Part shown: one piece after another, positions 10,266-22,892 of the stretch
How the letters are laid out: every line of letters begins with the position of its first letter
Position numbering within the stretch: the stretch's first letter is position 1
From: Trichomonas vaginalis G3
Lineage: Eukaryota; Parabasalia; Trichomonadida; Trichomonadidae
NCBI RefSeq assembly: GCF_026262505.1
Contig: NC_067206.1
Span: forward strand, 25,311,896 to 25,375,895
Direction of reading: 5' to 3'
DNA: 64,000 nt
The notes under the pieces: model-generated
Database searches by the model: none
Told to the model about the DNA's origin: nothing
Seen by the model: the letters and a program-made list of their open reading frames with translations, nothing else
Position numbers and translations under genes: made by a program

Positions 10266-11374
10266 GCAATCAAAATTTTGAGCTTAGAAGAATAAATTAA
10301 TGTGTATTGGTCAAGGAGATTATGAACCTTGATGTTTGATTGAAGACAAAATTTTTGAACGATTATTGTAAATTTCTTTTTTATCTCAAACAAAAAATCA
10401 TTGAACTTTCATTCATATGTAACTTACATGACTCAACATATAGATGTTGAGTTATCAACATATCCAATAAATCAAATGACAAAGATTTTTTCCTGATATT
10501 TCTCGAATTCAAGAAATTTACAAAAAAAATATTTATGATTCATCATCTCAAACCTATAAAAATGCGAAAGTTACTTGTTTTCGAGAAGCAAATTATGAAT
10601 GAGGTATTTCAATATACAAATCCACTTTTCATTAAATAAATCACTAGTTATTTTAGTTTTCTCATAAAAATCATCAAAGGATACGGTTGGTTATGAATTT
10701 TTTATTCCTTTTAAACCAAAATCATTCGTTTATCCATACTTGACAATTAAAATTATTTATTGCAAATTGAATGAGTTAAACTGTTTTCGATTTATCTCAT
10801 CATATGAAAGCTATGAGTCATATTGTGAATATGGCAGAAATTTTATTTTGCTTCACCATATAAAAATTAATTTTAAAACAAAATAGTAACAAATTGTTTT
10901 GATAATTGTCTATGAAAGGACGTGAATAAATGAATTTACTGCACAAGCTTTAACTTGAGTTAAGGTCTTAATGTACCCAATTTGGAATAATTACAAGTAT
11001 GAAAGTGAACAACATACTTGTCATAAATGACCTATTCCATCAAAAAATTCTCATCCATCTCTGCAAACATGGCAGTCTCCCGATTTGATTAAAAAACAGA
11101 ATCTTTTTTAAAGAAAATAGATATATAGTAGTGTTTTCACAAGCATCATCCTATGTCTATTAATAATGTTTGGATAAACACTTCGAGCTTGCACTTCATT
11201 TCTTATATTTCTGCCAGCCAGACTCTTTCAAAAAATCATTTTGATAAACAAAGCTATTTTGCTTCAATTAAGTAGAGAAATAATATCACCTGGCCTCAGG
11301 CAATTTAATTATAACAAAGCGAAATTTCTATTATTTATTGCAAAATTTGAAAGGGTATGATTACATAAAATAAA
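10266..11374. other. Intergenic region between diverging genes
   Basis: About 1.1 kb, A+T-rich, containing promoters of the ARM-like gene (-) and the Lys-rich small gene (+). No coding frame, no initiator consensus near either ATG, and no clear repeat. Confidence 0.55.
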
Positions 11375-11599
11375 ATGAGCTCAAAAGAAAAAAGCAAGCA
11401 TCATCACGATCGCAGTGATAAAGAACATAAGGAAAAGGATCGTAAGGATAAGGATTCCAAGAAAGAAAAGAAATCAAAGAAGGGAGACGATGAATCAAAG
11501 GCTCAAGAACCAATGCCACAATGGGCACAGTTGCCAGTAAATAAAAATGATGATCCTTTCCGCGATGACTTTGAAGTCGAAATCAAGTTCAAAGAGTAG
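11375..11599 (+). CDS. Small lysine-rich protein, hypothetical
   Basis: 74 aa. The first half is almost entirely charged (KEKSKHHHDRSDKEHKEKD..., alternating Lys/Asp/Glu with a His run), the second half ends in PFRDDFEVEIKFKE. Low-complexity and probably disordered; possibly nuclear from its basic content. No family recognised. An ATG and a stop bracket a compositionally distinct frame, which is why I accept it despite its size. Confidence 0.6.
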   Translation: MSSKEKSKHHHDRSDKEHKEKDRKDKDSKKEKKSKKGDDESKAQEPMPQWAQLPVNKNDDPFRDDFEVEIKFKE

Positions 11600-12040
11600 A
11601 AAACGGAATTCAATTACATGGCATAATTTACAATCATTAAAATCATTTTTGTCAATTAATAAAAGGATTTAGTAGAACTTTTAAAGCGATTACTTTAAGT
11701 GCACTTACGAAATTCTTATTATTTATCTCATAAATAAATTTGATATCTTAAAAATTTGAAATTAAGCAAGCGAATAAGCGCACATACTAATGGCTATAGA
11801 TAATGCATCATAGAAAACACCTAATCTTTATAATATTAATTTCATTAGTTTTTTGCATATTTGAAGCATATCTTTCTTTGATTATCTTTACATTTTCATA
11901 GGCGCAAATGTTTACAGTTTCTTTTTAATATAAATCGATTCTCATATCTTTTTGATGTAAACCCTATTAAAATGAGGAGTTTCGGGAAGATATAGCATGT
12001 AAATATTGCTTCTAAATCTTTTTATGATTTAATTTTATCA
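11600..12040. other. Intergenic region
   Basis: A+T-rich; no motif matched to Inr, M3 or M5 next to the kinase ATG at 12041. Confidence 0.5.
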
Positions 12041-12889
12041 ATGTTGTCTGGTCCCAAGAGATATGAAAAAACAACTGATCTTCAGCAAGGTACTTTTGGT
12101 ATTGTATACCTTTGCAAAGACCTTCTAACAAAGAAAACTGTTGTTTGCAAGGAGTCAGACATTGATGAAATTAGTGCTCAAGAAATTGAAACGTTAAAAA
12201 GCCTTAAACATCCAAATATAATTCAAATGCTTGATTCATTCAAAGATTTTATGTCCGAATTTATCATAATGGAGTATGGAGGAAAAGATTTGCTCCAAAT
12301 TTTAGAAGATAATCCTAAAATGGATATAAAAGAAATCAAATACATTACTCGTGAAGTTCTTAAAGGAGTCGAATATATACATTCAATGGGATATATCCAC
12401 CGTGACCTTAAATCTTCAAATATTTTGGTCTCAGAAACAAACGAGATTAAAATTATCGACTTTGGATATTGCAGAAAGATAAAAGGCAGGCCATTAACAC
12501 CTTGCAGATTTACAAATCAGTTTGCTCCACTTGATTGTCTACTTGGATTTATTGATTATAATGAGAAGATGGATATTTGGGGTGTCGGTTGTATATTAGG
12601 GCATATGCTTGCTGGAAAACTCTTATTTGAAGGCGATTCTCAAATTTCAGTTTTGATGAATATTCTTCAAGTTTTGGGAACTCCTAAAGCTGAAGATTGG
12701 CCAGAAATGAAATCAATCGAGTATTTCGAGTCATTCCAGCTTCCTGAATACAAGTCAACCTTAGATACAATTCTACCAAAGGATGTGGATCCACAAGCTG
12801 TTGATCTCCTCTTGAAGATGCTAGAACCAAGCCAATCAAAGAGAATTTCTGCTCATGAAGCCCTCCAACATCCATTTTTGGCTGAATAA
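12041..12889 (+). CDS. CDK-like CMGC protein kinase
   Basis: 282 aa, a bare kinase domain of the size usual for cyclin-dependent kinases. Glycine loop QQGTFGIVYLC (first Gly replaced by Gln), ATP Lys in VVCKE (K37), alpha-C Glu in SAQEIETL (in place of PSTAIRE), catalytic HRDLKSSN, metal site DFGYC, and CDK-like subdomains DIWGVGCILGHML and GTPKAEDWPEM. The activation segment is unusual: where CDKs have WYRAPE it reads NQFAPLDCLLG, so the APE Glu is either Asp or missing. Substrate specificity is probably altered. Nearest class is CDK; cyclin partner unknown. Confidence 0.88.
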   Translation: MLSGPKRYEKTTDLQQGTFGIVYLCKDLLTKKTVVCKESDIDEISAQEIETLKSLKHPNIIQMLDSFKDFMSEFIIMEYGGKDLLQILEDNPKMDIKEIKYITREVLKGVEYIHSMGYIHRDLKSSNILVSETNEIKIIDFGYCRKIKGRPLTPCRFTNQFAPLDCLLGFIDYNEKMDIWGVGCILGHMLAGKLLFEGDSQISVLMNILQVLGTPKAEDWPEMKSIEYFESFQLPEYKSTLDTILPKDVDPQAVDLLLKMLEPSQSKRISAHEALQHPFLAE

Positions 12890-14533
12890 TCCAATCAAAA
12901 CTGCGTAATCAATGAATTTCTACATCAATATATTATCGTTACTATTTCTATAATAATACCCTTTTCTATTCATAATAAACATACTATCTATTTCAAATTG
13001 TTTACCATAAGACCTTTTCAACCTTCAGATATATGTATCCTAGATCTAATAAAGCCTATTTAAATATTTTATGCATTATATTTATGAATATACTTTGTGT
13101 AAATAAATATTAATTCTTAACATTTGAATTCAAACGCTTTTTAAAAAGCGTTTGAATTCATGTTAAGAATTGAAATTTATGACATTTGAGTTAAAAGACT
13201 CAAATGTAATAAATTTTAAATTTACACTACATAGTTATACGGAGATTTAACAAAATAATTTGATTATATATTAATTTTTAATATGTATCACCGATTTAAT
13301 TTATTGATATTCAGTTATAATCTTTGGTAAATTTCAAAATTAAACTTGAAAATTCCAAAAAAAATTCGAAAATGATTTTTTCAAATGAAAAAATGTTAAT
13401 TTTATCATTATAACTGTGATTTCAGGATTTTTTTGGAAGATTTACAGTGATATAGAATACATGAAAAGAAACAGAGAAAGCCAAATCTCCACTCGCGTTT
13501 AGTATTTCCTTGATCTCAATATTTAATTTTCATTAGAGTTGATAAAAAAGTTTAAGGTCGAAATCTCAAGCTTGAAAAACAAAAATATAAATATTCATTA
13601 TCTCCGAATTATTGAATTATCTTTAAATCAAAGAAAAATAATTGCAATCAGAATTAAATACGAATAAAGATCTAAGCTATCAAAATTTACAAGTACTCTT
13701 GTATTTTTGTGAGCTCATATCTGTCTGGTAAAGTATATACTCAAAAAAATTATATATCCTGTTTTCTTTTGCATCCAATTGAGTTAATTTTGTAGTATTT
13801 CTATGATTTCAGGTTTAATAGTAGATGTACATAGAATGATTCAATGAATCAAAAATAGAATCCAATTGTTTCCCATTTTAATTATTATAACAGAAGCAAA
13901 CCTTTAATACTGATAGATGTTAAATTGAATGATCATATTAATATTCCATAATCCCCAGAAAAAATAAGAAATTAATTTTCATTTCTCAGAAAAATCTTAA
14001 AATATTTAATATTAGGGCATGTTTGCCAATGTTAATACTATTTTAAAGTGCAATGAGTGATAATCTCTTTGAATCTTGATGGCAGAATTGAAATTCACAA
14101 ATCCGTTTTTCTCTCAGAATTTTTGAGAAAGAGATTTTCACGTCAATATTCTCCGTTGTATTTTATTTATTTTTATCAATTTTTCATTTGAATTCTAAAC
14201 GATAAAAGTTGAAAATCTCATTCCCGAACTTCAAAAATATTTAAGATATAATCATGCTATTACATGAAGATTTTGAAATCATAAAAATAAGTCAATTTAG
14301 ACATATTTTGAAGTTGGCATAAATACTGTCATTGTTTGTTTTTGGCTTTTAATTTTGAATATAGCATACACATATCTCCACTGCCAATATTTTCATTCCC
14401 AAATAACTTGAATTTTTTTGAAAGAAAAAGATCAACAACTTGTTATTATTTTAAACATCTATGCATAATGCATCAATGATTAAACGATACCTATCATAAA
14501 TTTCAATGAGTATTCAAAATTTCAAAAACCAGA
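12890..14533. other. Intergenic region, 1.6 kb, with nested palindromes
   Basis: A+T-rich and non-coding. It contains the pair of adjacent hairpins described at 13098-13229; otherwise nothing recognisable. The BspA-like gene begins at 14534 without a visible Inr. Confidence 0.6.
13098..13229. repeat. Two adjacent hairpins bracketed by an outer inverted repeat
   Basis: 13113-13170 is a near-perfect palindrome (arms attcttaacat.ttgaattcaa... meeting at cgcttttt/aaaaagcg), with a 2-base length difference between arms. Immediately after, 13173-13216 is a second stem-loop (acatttgagt ... actcaaatgt, extended by aaattta/taaattt). An outer pair gtgtaaat / atttacac brackets both. This cruciform-like design suggests a small palindromic element or MITE remnant. 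Confidence 0.6.
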
Positions 14534-17500
14534 ATGATGCTCTTTAATACCATCAGCTTAATTAGAACAAATGCTCTTCTGGCTAAATCAGTACAATTAG
14601 AATCATCTACTGTTACATTTAATGATAATACACTTACTGTTTCAGGAGATGGATCTGTTACAAGAGACCAAGTTGCTCAATACGCAGATAACACTTTCAC
14701 TCTTGTTATTGGTGGCACAGTCAACACCATTGCTGCTAATACATTTGAAGGATTTTCTGCTTTGACAAATGTCACAATTTCATCATCATTGACCATCTCA
14801 GATAATGCATTCCACAATTGTGCTGTTTTACGTGCAGTTGATTTCCAAAATTCTGCCATTACATTTGGAGTTAGTGCTTTTGAAGGATGCAGACAACTCT
14901 TCAGCATCACAGTAAAAGGCACAGTCAACGCAATTCCAGCTAATGCTTTCAAAGATTGCACATCTCTTGATACCGTTATCTTAGAAACAACACCAAGAGA
15001 TTTCAAGATTGGAGATAACGCATTCTATGGATGCCAGAACCTCTACACATTCCATACACTCACAGATACTGTTAGCGTTGGAAAGAATTCAAGACATTTT
15101 CATCGGCGCATTAGTTGCCTTTGATGTTTCATCATTCCAAAATTCTGGTATCTCACAAGTTGTCATCAAAGTCAACGATACAGTTATCCAAGAATCAATG
15201 TTTGAAGGTGCAACAAATCTCCAAAGCGTAGGCTTTGCAGGAAAAGTAAAGGAAATCAAGGCTTCCGCCTTCAGAGGATGCACAGGTTTAGTTACATTCA
15301 GCATTGGCCCAGGTGGCAATGGCAACATTGTCATTGGTGAGAATGCCTTTGCTGATTGCTCAAATATGATTGCATTCCATGCTCCATCCGACACAATTTC
15401 CATTGCTAATAACACATTCAATGGCTGCACAAAGCTTTATGACTTGTTCATCGGTGCAATCACAGAAATCGGCGAACAATCATTTGCAAATACAGCCGTC
15501 ACACAGGTTATATTGAAGGGTGATAACTTTGTTGTTCCACAGAGTGCTTTCGAGAACTGCTCTAACTTACTTAGCGTTGTTTTCACAAATACTCTTTCTG
15601 AAATCAAGCCAAGTGCATTCAAGAACTGCGCTTCTCTTCCATCATTCCACTTCCAAACAAACACTATCAACTCTTTCCCAATTGGCGCATTTGCATTCTA
15701 TGGATGCACAAATCTCGAATCATTCAGAGTCCAATTGAATACAACAGTTGTTGGTGAAAGTGCTTTCGAAGGCTGCATGTCATTAACTGACATATCTCTC
15801 GGCCCAATTGTAAAAATTGAGAAAAGAGCTTTCGCTAAATCACAAATCACTCAGTTGACATTATCTGGTGACAAACTCGTTATTCCAACAAGCACATTCG
15901 AAGGCTGCTCCAAATTGATAACAGTCGGATTCATGGGAACAGTTGCTGAGATCCAAGAAAATGCATTCAAGTTCTGCTCTTCCCTTCAATCCCTCGTTAT
16001 GAACACAGGTGCAACAATCGTTATTGGTGACACTGCTTTCTATGCATGCAGATCATTAAAGCAATTGCATATGCCACAGGGCGAGTTGACTGTCGGAGCC
16101 AACGCTTTCTTCTAATGCACAAATCTTCACGATTTCTTCATTGGCCCAGTCACATCCATGAAGGAATATTCATTCGCTTACTCCGGAATTACACAAGTCT
16201 ACATCAAGATTGCTGATGTTGTCATTCCAGAAGGTGCCTTCGAATTCTGTGACGATCTTGCCAGTGTTCAATTCATCTCTAATGTCAAGGAAATCAAGGA
16301 GAACGCATTCAGAAACTGCTTCAGACTTGAATCCTTGGTTTTCACAACAACAAATACAACATTCAATATTGGCTCATACGCCTTCACAAACTGCAACAGC
16401 TTAACAGTATTCCACTGCACATGTCAAGAAGTTAATGTTGGCGTCTTCACATTCTACGGATGCTCATCCTTGAGTGATATCATCATCGGTGCTGTTACTC
16501 AAATTGATGCTTCATCATTCGCTAACACAGCAATTTCACAGATCTACATCAAGATTGACAACGTTGCTATTCCAACTGCCGCATTCAGTGGATGCATACA
16601 GTTAAACCACATTGTTTTCTCTGGATCAGTTGCATCAATCAGCCAGTTTGCTTTCAATGATTGCTCAAGTTTGACATCATTGGCAATTTCCCCATCTAAT
16701 TCCTCCAAGTTCACATTTGAAGAATCAGCATTTGAAGGATGCACAAACTTGTATTCATTGCACTTACCAACTGCTGTTTCAACAATCGAGAAGAATGCTT
16801 TCAACGGATGCTATAACCTCGTTGATTTAATCATTGGTGTTCCAACAGAAGTTCAAGAATACGCATTCGCAAACTGTGGTGTCACACAGATGTTCATCAA
16901 CATCCCAGATATTGATATTCCAGCAGGTTTGTTCAGTGGATGCCATAAGTTAACAAGAATTGCATTCCCAGGAAAGGTAAAGACAATTGGTGAATACTCA
17001 TTCCACGCATGCACATCACTCCAGGAATTGAGCATTGATCCATTTGATACAACACAATTCACATTCTCTGCTTATTCATTCTGCAACTGCACAAACTTAC
17101 AGAGCCTCAAGTTATTAACAGAGAAAGTCACAATTGGAAGCAATGCTTTCAACGGATGCACAAATCTCAATGGCTTATTCATTGGTGTTCCAACAAAGGT
17201 TGAACAATATGCATTCGCTAACTCTGGCATCGAACAGATGTTCATCAACGTCCAAGACATCGATGTTCCAGCTGGATTATTCCGTGGATGCACAAAGTTA
17301 CAATTTGTTGATTTCGTTGGAAAGGTTAAGTCATTTGGTGAATACGCATTCCATGGATGCACATCACTCACAAGATTAGTCTTCTATCCAATTGACACAA
17401 CAATGTTCACAATTCCTGCACACGCATTCAGCAACTGCACAAACTTGGTTGTTTTCCACTTATCATCAGATTCAATCGCTGTTGGAAATGATGCATTCAA

Positions 17501-20500
17501 TGGCTGCGAATCCTTAGAAGACTTCTTCATCGGTGCAGTCACATCTGCTGGCAATTATTCATTTGCTAAAACAGGAATTTCCCTTGTTTACTTGAAGATC
17601 TCCAATGTTGCCATTCCAGATGGTTTGTTCGATGGCTGCCACAGATTGAACTCAATTATCTTCCAGGATACAGTTGCTAAGATTGGTTCTAATGCATTCA
17701 GAAATTGCACAAGCCTTGAATCATTCAAGGTTACACCAACAAGCACACAGTCCTTCTCACTCGGTGATGGTGCATTTGAAGGTGCTACAATGCTTCACGA
17801 ATTCAATGTCCTCACTGATTCAATTTCTATTGGTGCTTACGCATTCGCAAGATGCTCAATCTTGGCTAATATCTTCATTGGTAAGGTTACATCAATCGGT
17901 GCTGGCGCATTCATGCATACAAAGCTTACACAAATCTTCATCAGTGGAAATGGCATTCCAATTCCAGATGAAGTTTTCCATGGATGCTCTGAATTACAGA
18001 CAGTCGCTTTGACTGGAACATTCTCCAGTGTTGGAAAGAACGCTTTCTTCGCATGCAGCAAGATCACCAAGCTTGATATCATGCCGTCAACAAACTCCAA
18101 CGCTGACTTCCAGATTGGAGAGGCTGCATTCACAGGATGTTCTGCTCTCACATACTTACACATCCCATGCAGCTCAATGACAGTTGGCAGTGATGCATTC
18201 AACGGATTGACAGGTCTCGAAGACTTATTCATTGGCTCTGTCACTCAGATTGGTGATTATGCATTCGCTAACAGCGCAATCGCACAAATCTTCATCAAGA
18301 ATGATGATATCACAATTTCAGAGGGTGCCTTCGATGGATGCGTCAATCTTGAAAGCATCTTCTTCCTCAACAAGGTTAAGGAAGTCAAGGCTAACGCATT
18401 CCGTAACTGCATCAGAATTAAATCAATCATCTTCAATCCAAGTGGCTCCTCTTTGACAGTTGGTGATAACGCATTCCAGGGCTGCACAAACTTGGCTGTT
18501 TTCCACTGCCCATCAGATTTAATCTCACTTGGAAAGAATGTCTTCAACGGATGCAATTTGTTACGTGATATCGTCATTGGCGCAATCACTTATGCTGGTG
18601 ATTACGCTTTCGCTGGAACACAGATTTCTCGTGTCTTCATCAACACTCAATCATTCGAGTTCACACCAGGCTTATTCGATAAGTGCGATAAGTTAGACTC
18701 AATCATCAATAATGCCAAGGTTACAAAGGTTGGCGCATTCGCTTTCAGAGGCTGCGTTGGCTTGACATCATTAGTTTTCTCATCAGATGTCAAGGATATG
18801 ACCTTTGGCGAATCATCATTCGATGGCTGCTCCAACTTATTCACATTGCACTTACCATCAGATACAGCCTCTGTCGAGAATAACGCTTTCAACGGATGCA
18901 CATCATTATGTGATTTAATCATTGGTACAATCACATCAATTGGAATGAACTCATTCACAAACACAAACATTTCACAGATCTTCATCAACAACCAAGAGGA
19001 TTCTGTCATCCCAAGTGGTGTTTTCTCTGGCTGCGCTCAACTTGAAACCGCTGTCTTTGCAAACAAAGTTTCTGGAATTGAAGACAATGCTTTCGCATAT
19101 TGCCGTAAATTAGTCGGATTGTCAATCTATTCCAACAAGATGGATGGATTCACAATTGGCAGTAAGGCATTCATTGAATGCACATCTATGTACACATTCA
19201 GAATCCCAGTCAACACAGTTTCCATTGATGACAACGCATTCTATGACTGCAAGACTTTGAGAGATATAATCATCGGAGAAATCATCCATCTTGGAACAAA
19301 CGCATTCTACAAGACACAGATTTCTAATGTTATCCTCAATGTTGACACACTCACTCCAAAGACATTCATGAACTGCACACAGTTAACATCAATTGTCCTT
19401 AGCACATCTCAGGCTATCGATATCCCAGAACAGTTGTGCCAGGATTGCCACAGATTGACTACTTTCACAATCATGAGTGGAAAGATCAAGTCAATCGGAA
19501 ACAATGCTTTCATGAACTGCTATTCATTAACACAGATCACATTGAGTGCTGAGGATAAGTCCTTCGCTATTGGTGACAACGCTTTCTCAAGCTGCTTCAA
19601 CTTACTTACATGCCACATCCAATCTGAAACAGTTACACTCGGAAAGAATGCCTTCTACAACTGCTATGAGTTAGAAGACATCATCATGGGCTCAATCACA
19701 CAGATCGGTGATGGCGCATTCCACGGAACAGCAATCACACAGATTGCCTTACATACAGATGTATTACCAAAGGATGGATTGAACAACTGCACAAAGCTTG
19801 AGAAAGTCCACATCCAATGCACACAGACAGAGATCCCAGAGAAATTCGTCGAAGATTGCATTTCTCTCAACGATTTCACAGTTGAAGGCAAAGTCACAAA
19901 GATTGGCGATGCATCATTCAAGGGATGCTCCAAGTTACAAACAGTTATCATCGCTGGTGGCGAAACAATGCCAATCGGAAAGGATGCTTTCAATGGCTGC
20001 TTGCTTTTGAAGGAATTCCACGCTCCAGCAACATTGACATCTCCAGTTGGCGACAGAGCATTTGCTAACTGCACAAATCTCAAGAGCATCTTCATTGGTG
20101 CCTTGTCATATGTTGGCGCTCACGCTTTCCAGGGAACAAAGATTTCTCAGGTCTTGTTCAGCTCTGATTTATCCAATGGTGAAATCCACATTGGCACAGA
20201 AGCCTTCAGTGGCTGCAACCTCTTGGATACAATCCAGATCATGACAAAGTCACAGATCAAGATCCCAGATCAGGCATTCGATGGATGCACAAACTTGAAT
20301 ATTTTCAATGTTGACGGACCAATCGTTTCTGCCGGATTCAAGGCATTCCATGGATGCGCTTCATTACAAAACATCACAATCACTGCAGAGAATCCATTCA
20401 TTGGTGCTCACTGCTTCTGCGGATGCAAGTCATTGAAGAATGTCCAATTCAAGGGCTCAAAGATGGTTCTTATCCCAGATTACGCATTCAATGAGTGCAA

Positions 20501-21281
20501 CTCATTACAATCAATCGCAATCAACGGAATGGTTAAGTCAATTGGCAAATACGGTTTCTATCACTGCTACAAGTTAGAGTCGATCGAAATCCAGTCATTG
20601 AACAACCTTACAATCGGAATGCACTCATTCTGCGGATGCTCCCTCAAGACATTGAACTTCAATGGTGTTGTCAAGGGATTACAATCATATGCATTCAACA
20701 ATGCAACAAAACTTGAGAAGCTTGAGTTAACATTCTCCGATGATGTTCCAACAATTCCAGAATACTGCTTCAACGGATGCTCCTTATTGAGTGATGTAAC
20801 AATCAAGGGACATGTTACAACAGTTGAATCCCATGCCTTCCATAACTGCATCTCATTAGTCACAGCAACATTCGATTCAGAAGAGGAAATGGTTGTTGGT
20901 CCACATGCTTTCTGCGGATCAGGAATCAAGACATTCAAGACACAAGGAACAGTCGCTTTGTCACAGTTCTCATTCCATGAAGCTAAGGATCTCACAACAA
21001 TTGATGTTAAGTCAATTACCAAACTTGGTGTCGCAACATTTGGTAACTGCTCATCACTTGAATCAATCCCACTTGATGCCTCTGTCAAGGAGATCCCAGA
21101 GAGCTGCTTCGAGGGCACAACTAAGTTCAGCAATTACCAGTTGAATGTTACAACATTTGGCCCAAGATCATTCTACAACTCTGGATTGAAGAATTTGACA
21201 ATCACACAGAATAACATCAACATCAAGTCTCTGGTTAAGATACTATATAAAGCCGAAACTCTGATTTTATATGAAATTTAA
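14534..21281 (+). pseudogene. BspA-like leucine-rich-repeat surface protein gene, interrupted in two places
   Basis: One continuous coding stretch of about 6.7 kb (about 2,250 codons) of Treponema-type LRRs with the consensus hallmark AF.GC..L and I.IG.....AF. Five ~23-residue LRRs form a ~117-residue super-repeat that recurs about 15 times (marked by FIGAIT-type strands). The reading frame is broken near 15088, where an LRR core (AF.GC..L) is missing and the frame shifts, and by a TAA at 16113-16115 in place of a residue before Cys; the frames 14534-15124, 15009-16115 and 16158-21281 are otherwise continuous. Such proteins are a vast trichomonad family related to bacterial BspA adhesins and thought to act at the cell surface. 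No clear signal peptide or C-terminal membrane segment is seen. Either a recent pseudogene or an assembly error. Composition is uniform along the length. Confidence 0.85.
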
Positions 21282-21563
21282 ATATGAAATACGAATTCTT
21301 TAGTTTAATCAAGACATTTATTGCAAAACCAATAGAAACATACTGAGATATGAATTGTTATATTAAATAAATCTGAAATTTCACAACCCAAAAATATAAA
21401 TTAAATATGAAATAAAATAAAAGAATCAAAAATTCAACTACAATATGACTCAAGAAAAAAGTAGCTTAGTTATAATAAAAAAAAGTATATATTGTTATAG
21501 ATATAGAAAATATTTTGATTATTTCTTGTATAGAGACTTTTCAAAAATTGCAGTCCGAATTCT

Positions 21564-21989
21564 TTAGTTGTAGTGGGCACCACCTGCCTTGTTAAGGCGA
21601 GCGTTGATGTCGTCCTGTGTAAGTTCCTCAGTTGATGAAGCATCGACAGAGATGGAGACTTGCTCGATAACACGGAGAACATCAGCCTTGTGGACTGTAA
21701 GCTTTGTTCTGTGGATAAGGCGAACCTTCCCACCGCAGAATGTGATGAAGACGAACTTTGAGCGAACAGAAAGCTCATCACCAGTTGTGCAGCGGAGGTA
21801 GCCGAAGCCACGGAAGTTCTCGTTAAGGTGTTCCTTTAATTCATCGAGGCCACCATTGCCCTTGCCGACGAGTGTCCAAACCTTGTCAGAGCCCTCGGCG
21901 TATGTGATGAGAAGCCAGTTTGTATCGACAACATCCTTGCGAACTTCTTCGTAAGCTTCACGGATGGCTGGATCGGAGCAGTCAGACAT
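21564..21989 (-). CDS. COTL1: Coactosin-like ADF-homology actin-binding protein
   Basis: 141 aa, the size of coactosin (142 aa). Single ADF-H domain: FGYLRCTTGDELSVRSKFVF parallels FAFVRFTTGDAMSKRSKFAL of human coactosin-like protein, and the tail RLNKAGGAHYN parallels LKKAGGANYD. Coactosins bind F-actin and block capping; the CapZ alpha gene 19 kb away is its functional antagonist. ATG at 21989 is supported by a double initiator (TCACTTCACTTTA) ending right at the ATG. G+C and codon choice look like a highly expressed gene. The stop is TAAA. Confidence 0.93.
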   Translation of the reverse strand: MSDCSDPAIREAYEEVRKDVVDTNWLLITYAEGSDKVWTLVGKGNGGLDELKEHLNENFRGFGYLRCTTGDELSVRSKFVFITFCGGKVRLIHRTKLTVHKADVLRVIEQVSISVDASSTEELTQDDINARLNKAGGAHYN

Positions 21990-22003
21990 TAAAGTGAAGT
22001 GAG
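21990..22003 (-). promoter_or_regulatory. Initiator (Inr) of the coactosin gene
   Basis: On the minus strand the sequence reads CTCACTTCACTTTA directly before ATG. Two overlapping TCACTT units fit the TCAYTWYT consensus; starting at the first A (22000) leaves an 11-nt leader. Confidence 0.75.
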
Positions 22004-22892
22004 AAAAAAATTGGACAGCAGCCGCTGGTTATTTGTGAATTGAAATTAATTGACTTTTTTTTATTTGCTTCAAAGACTATCACATATGTAATGAGTATGA
22101 AAATGGTACATTTCGGACTTTTTGTAATGTCCCGGACAATTTATGATGCTTTCATAATTTCAAAATACTCTCAAATTTTAAAAAAAGACGTTAACTTACA
22201 CGGATGATTACTCGATTTCTATAGTTCAGAACAAATCGGGCAAATAAATATTATATTATTATAACCTTCATAAAAGTGAACAATACTAATATTAAGACAT
22301 TTGGTTTTGGATTGTTTTCGAATTTATTCAACATTTATTCCTTACTTTTAGCTAGCTTTGATTAGATTATTGAAATATCCTATATCACTAATCTTTAAAT
22401 GTATGATTATCTTTCAGAATAAATTGTTTTTTGGAGATCGTATTTCCTCATAATGATTTAAGGCTGGAGTTTGTATTCTGAATTTTCTTTTGTTTTCACT
22501 AATTTTCACCATCCGCTTATTAGGAGAAGTCTGCTTTTTGATATTTTTTTGAAAATTGATAATAAATAGGACAATTCAATAACCATTTATTTGAAATGAT
22601 GGAAAATATTTTTGAATAAAATTCATCAAAGAATACATGCTTTAGAAATTTATCAATCAAGATAATATTTTCCTTTCTGATCCTTCATAAGCATTGCAAC
22701 GATGTGTAAATTCAAGAAGTTATTCTCTCCTATTCCACATAAAGTATGTCAAGTATGCACAGACACAAAATAATAAATATGTTCCTTTTCCATATTTATA
22801 ATATACTTTGATAAGATTTGATAACAAATAATGTTTAATAAGACAATACAATGGACATACAAATACATAATCGGCTTAAAACTAAAATATGA
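22004..22892. other. Intergenic region, about 0.9 kb
   Basis: A+T-rich, between the promoter of coactosin and the 3' end of the Cdc20-like gene. No gene or repeat seen. Confidence 0.55.

Noticed and set aside
15085-15110. Programmed frameshift in the BspA-like gene
   Set aside because: No slippery sequence is apparent and an LRR core is missing at the same place, which fits a deletion better.
14677-21144. Many 60-190 codon frames inside the BspA-like gene on both strands
   Set aside because: All are out-of-frame images of the LRR repeat; their composition follows the repeat and none has an Inr.
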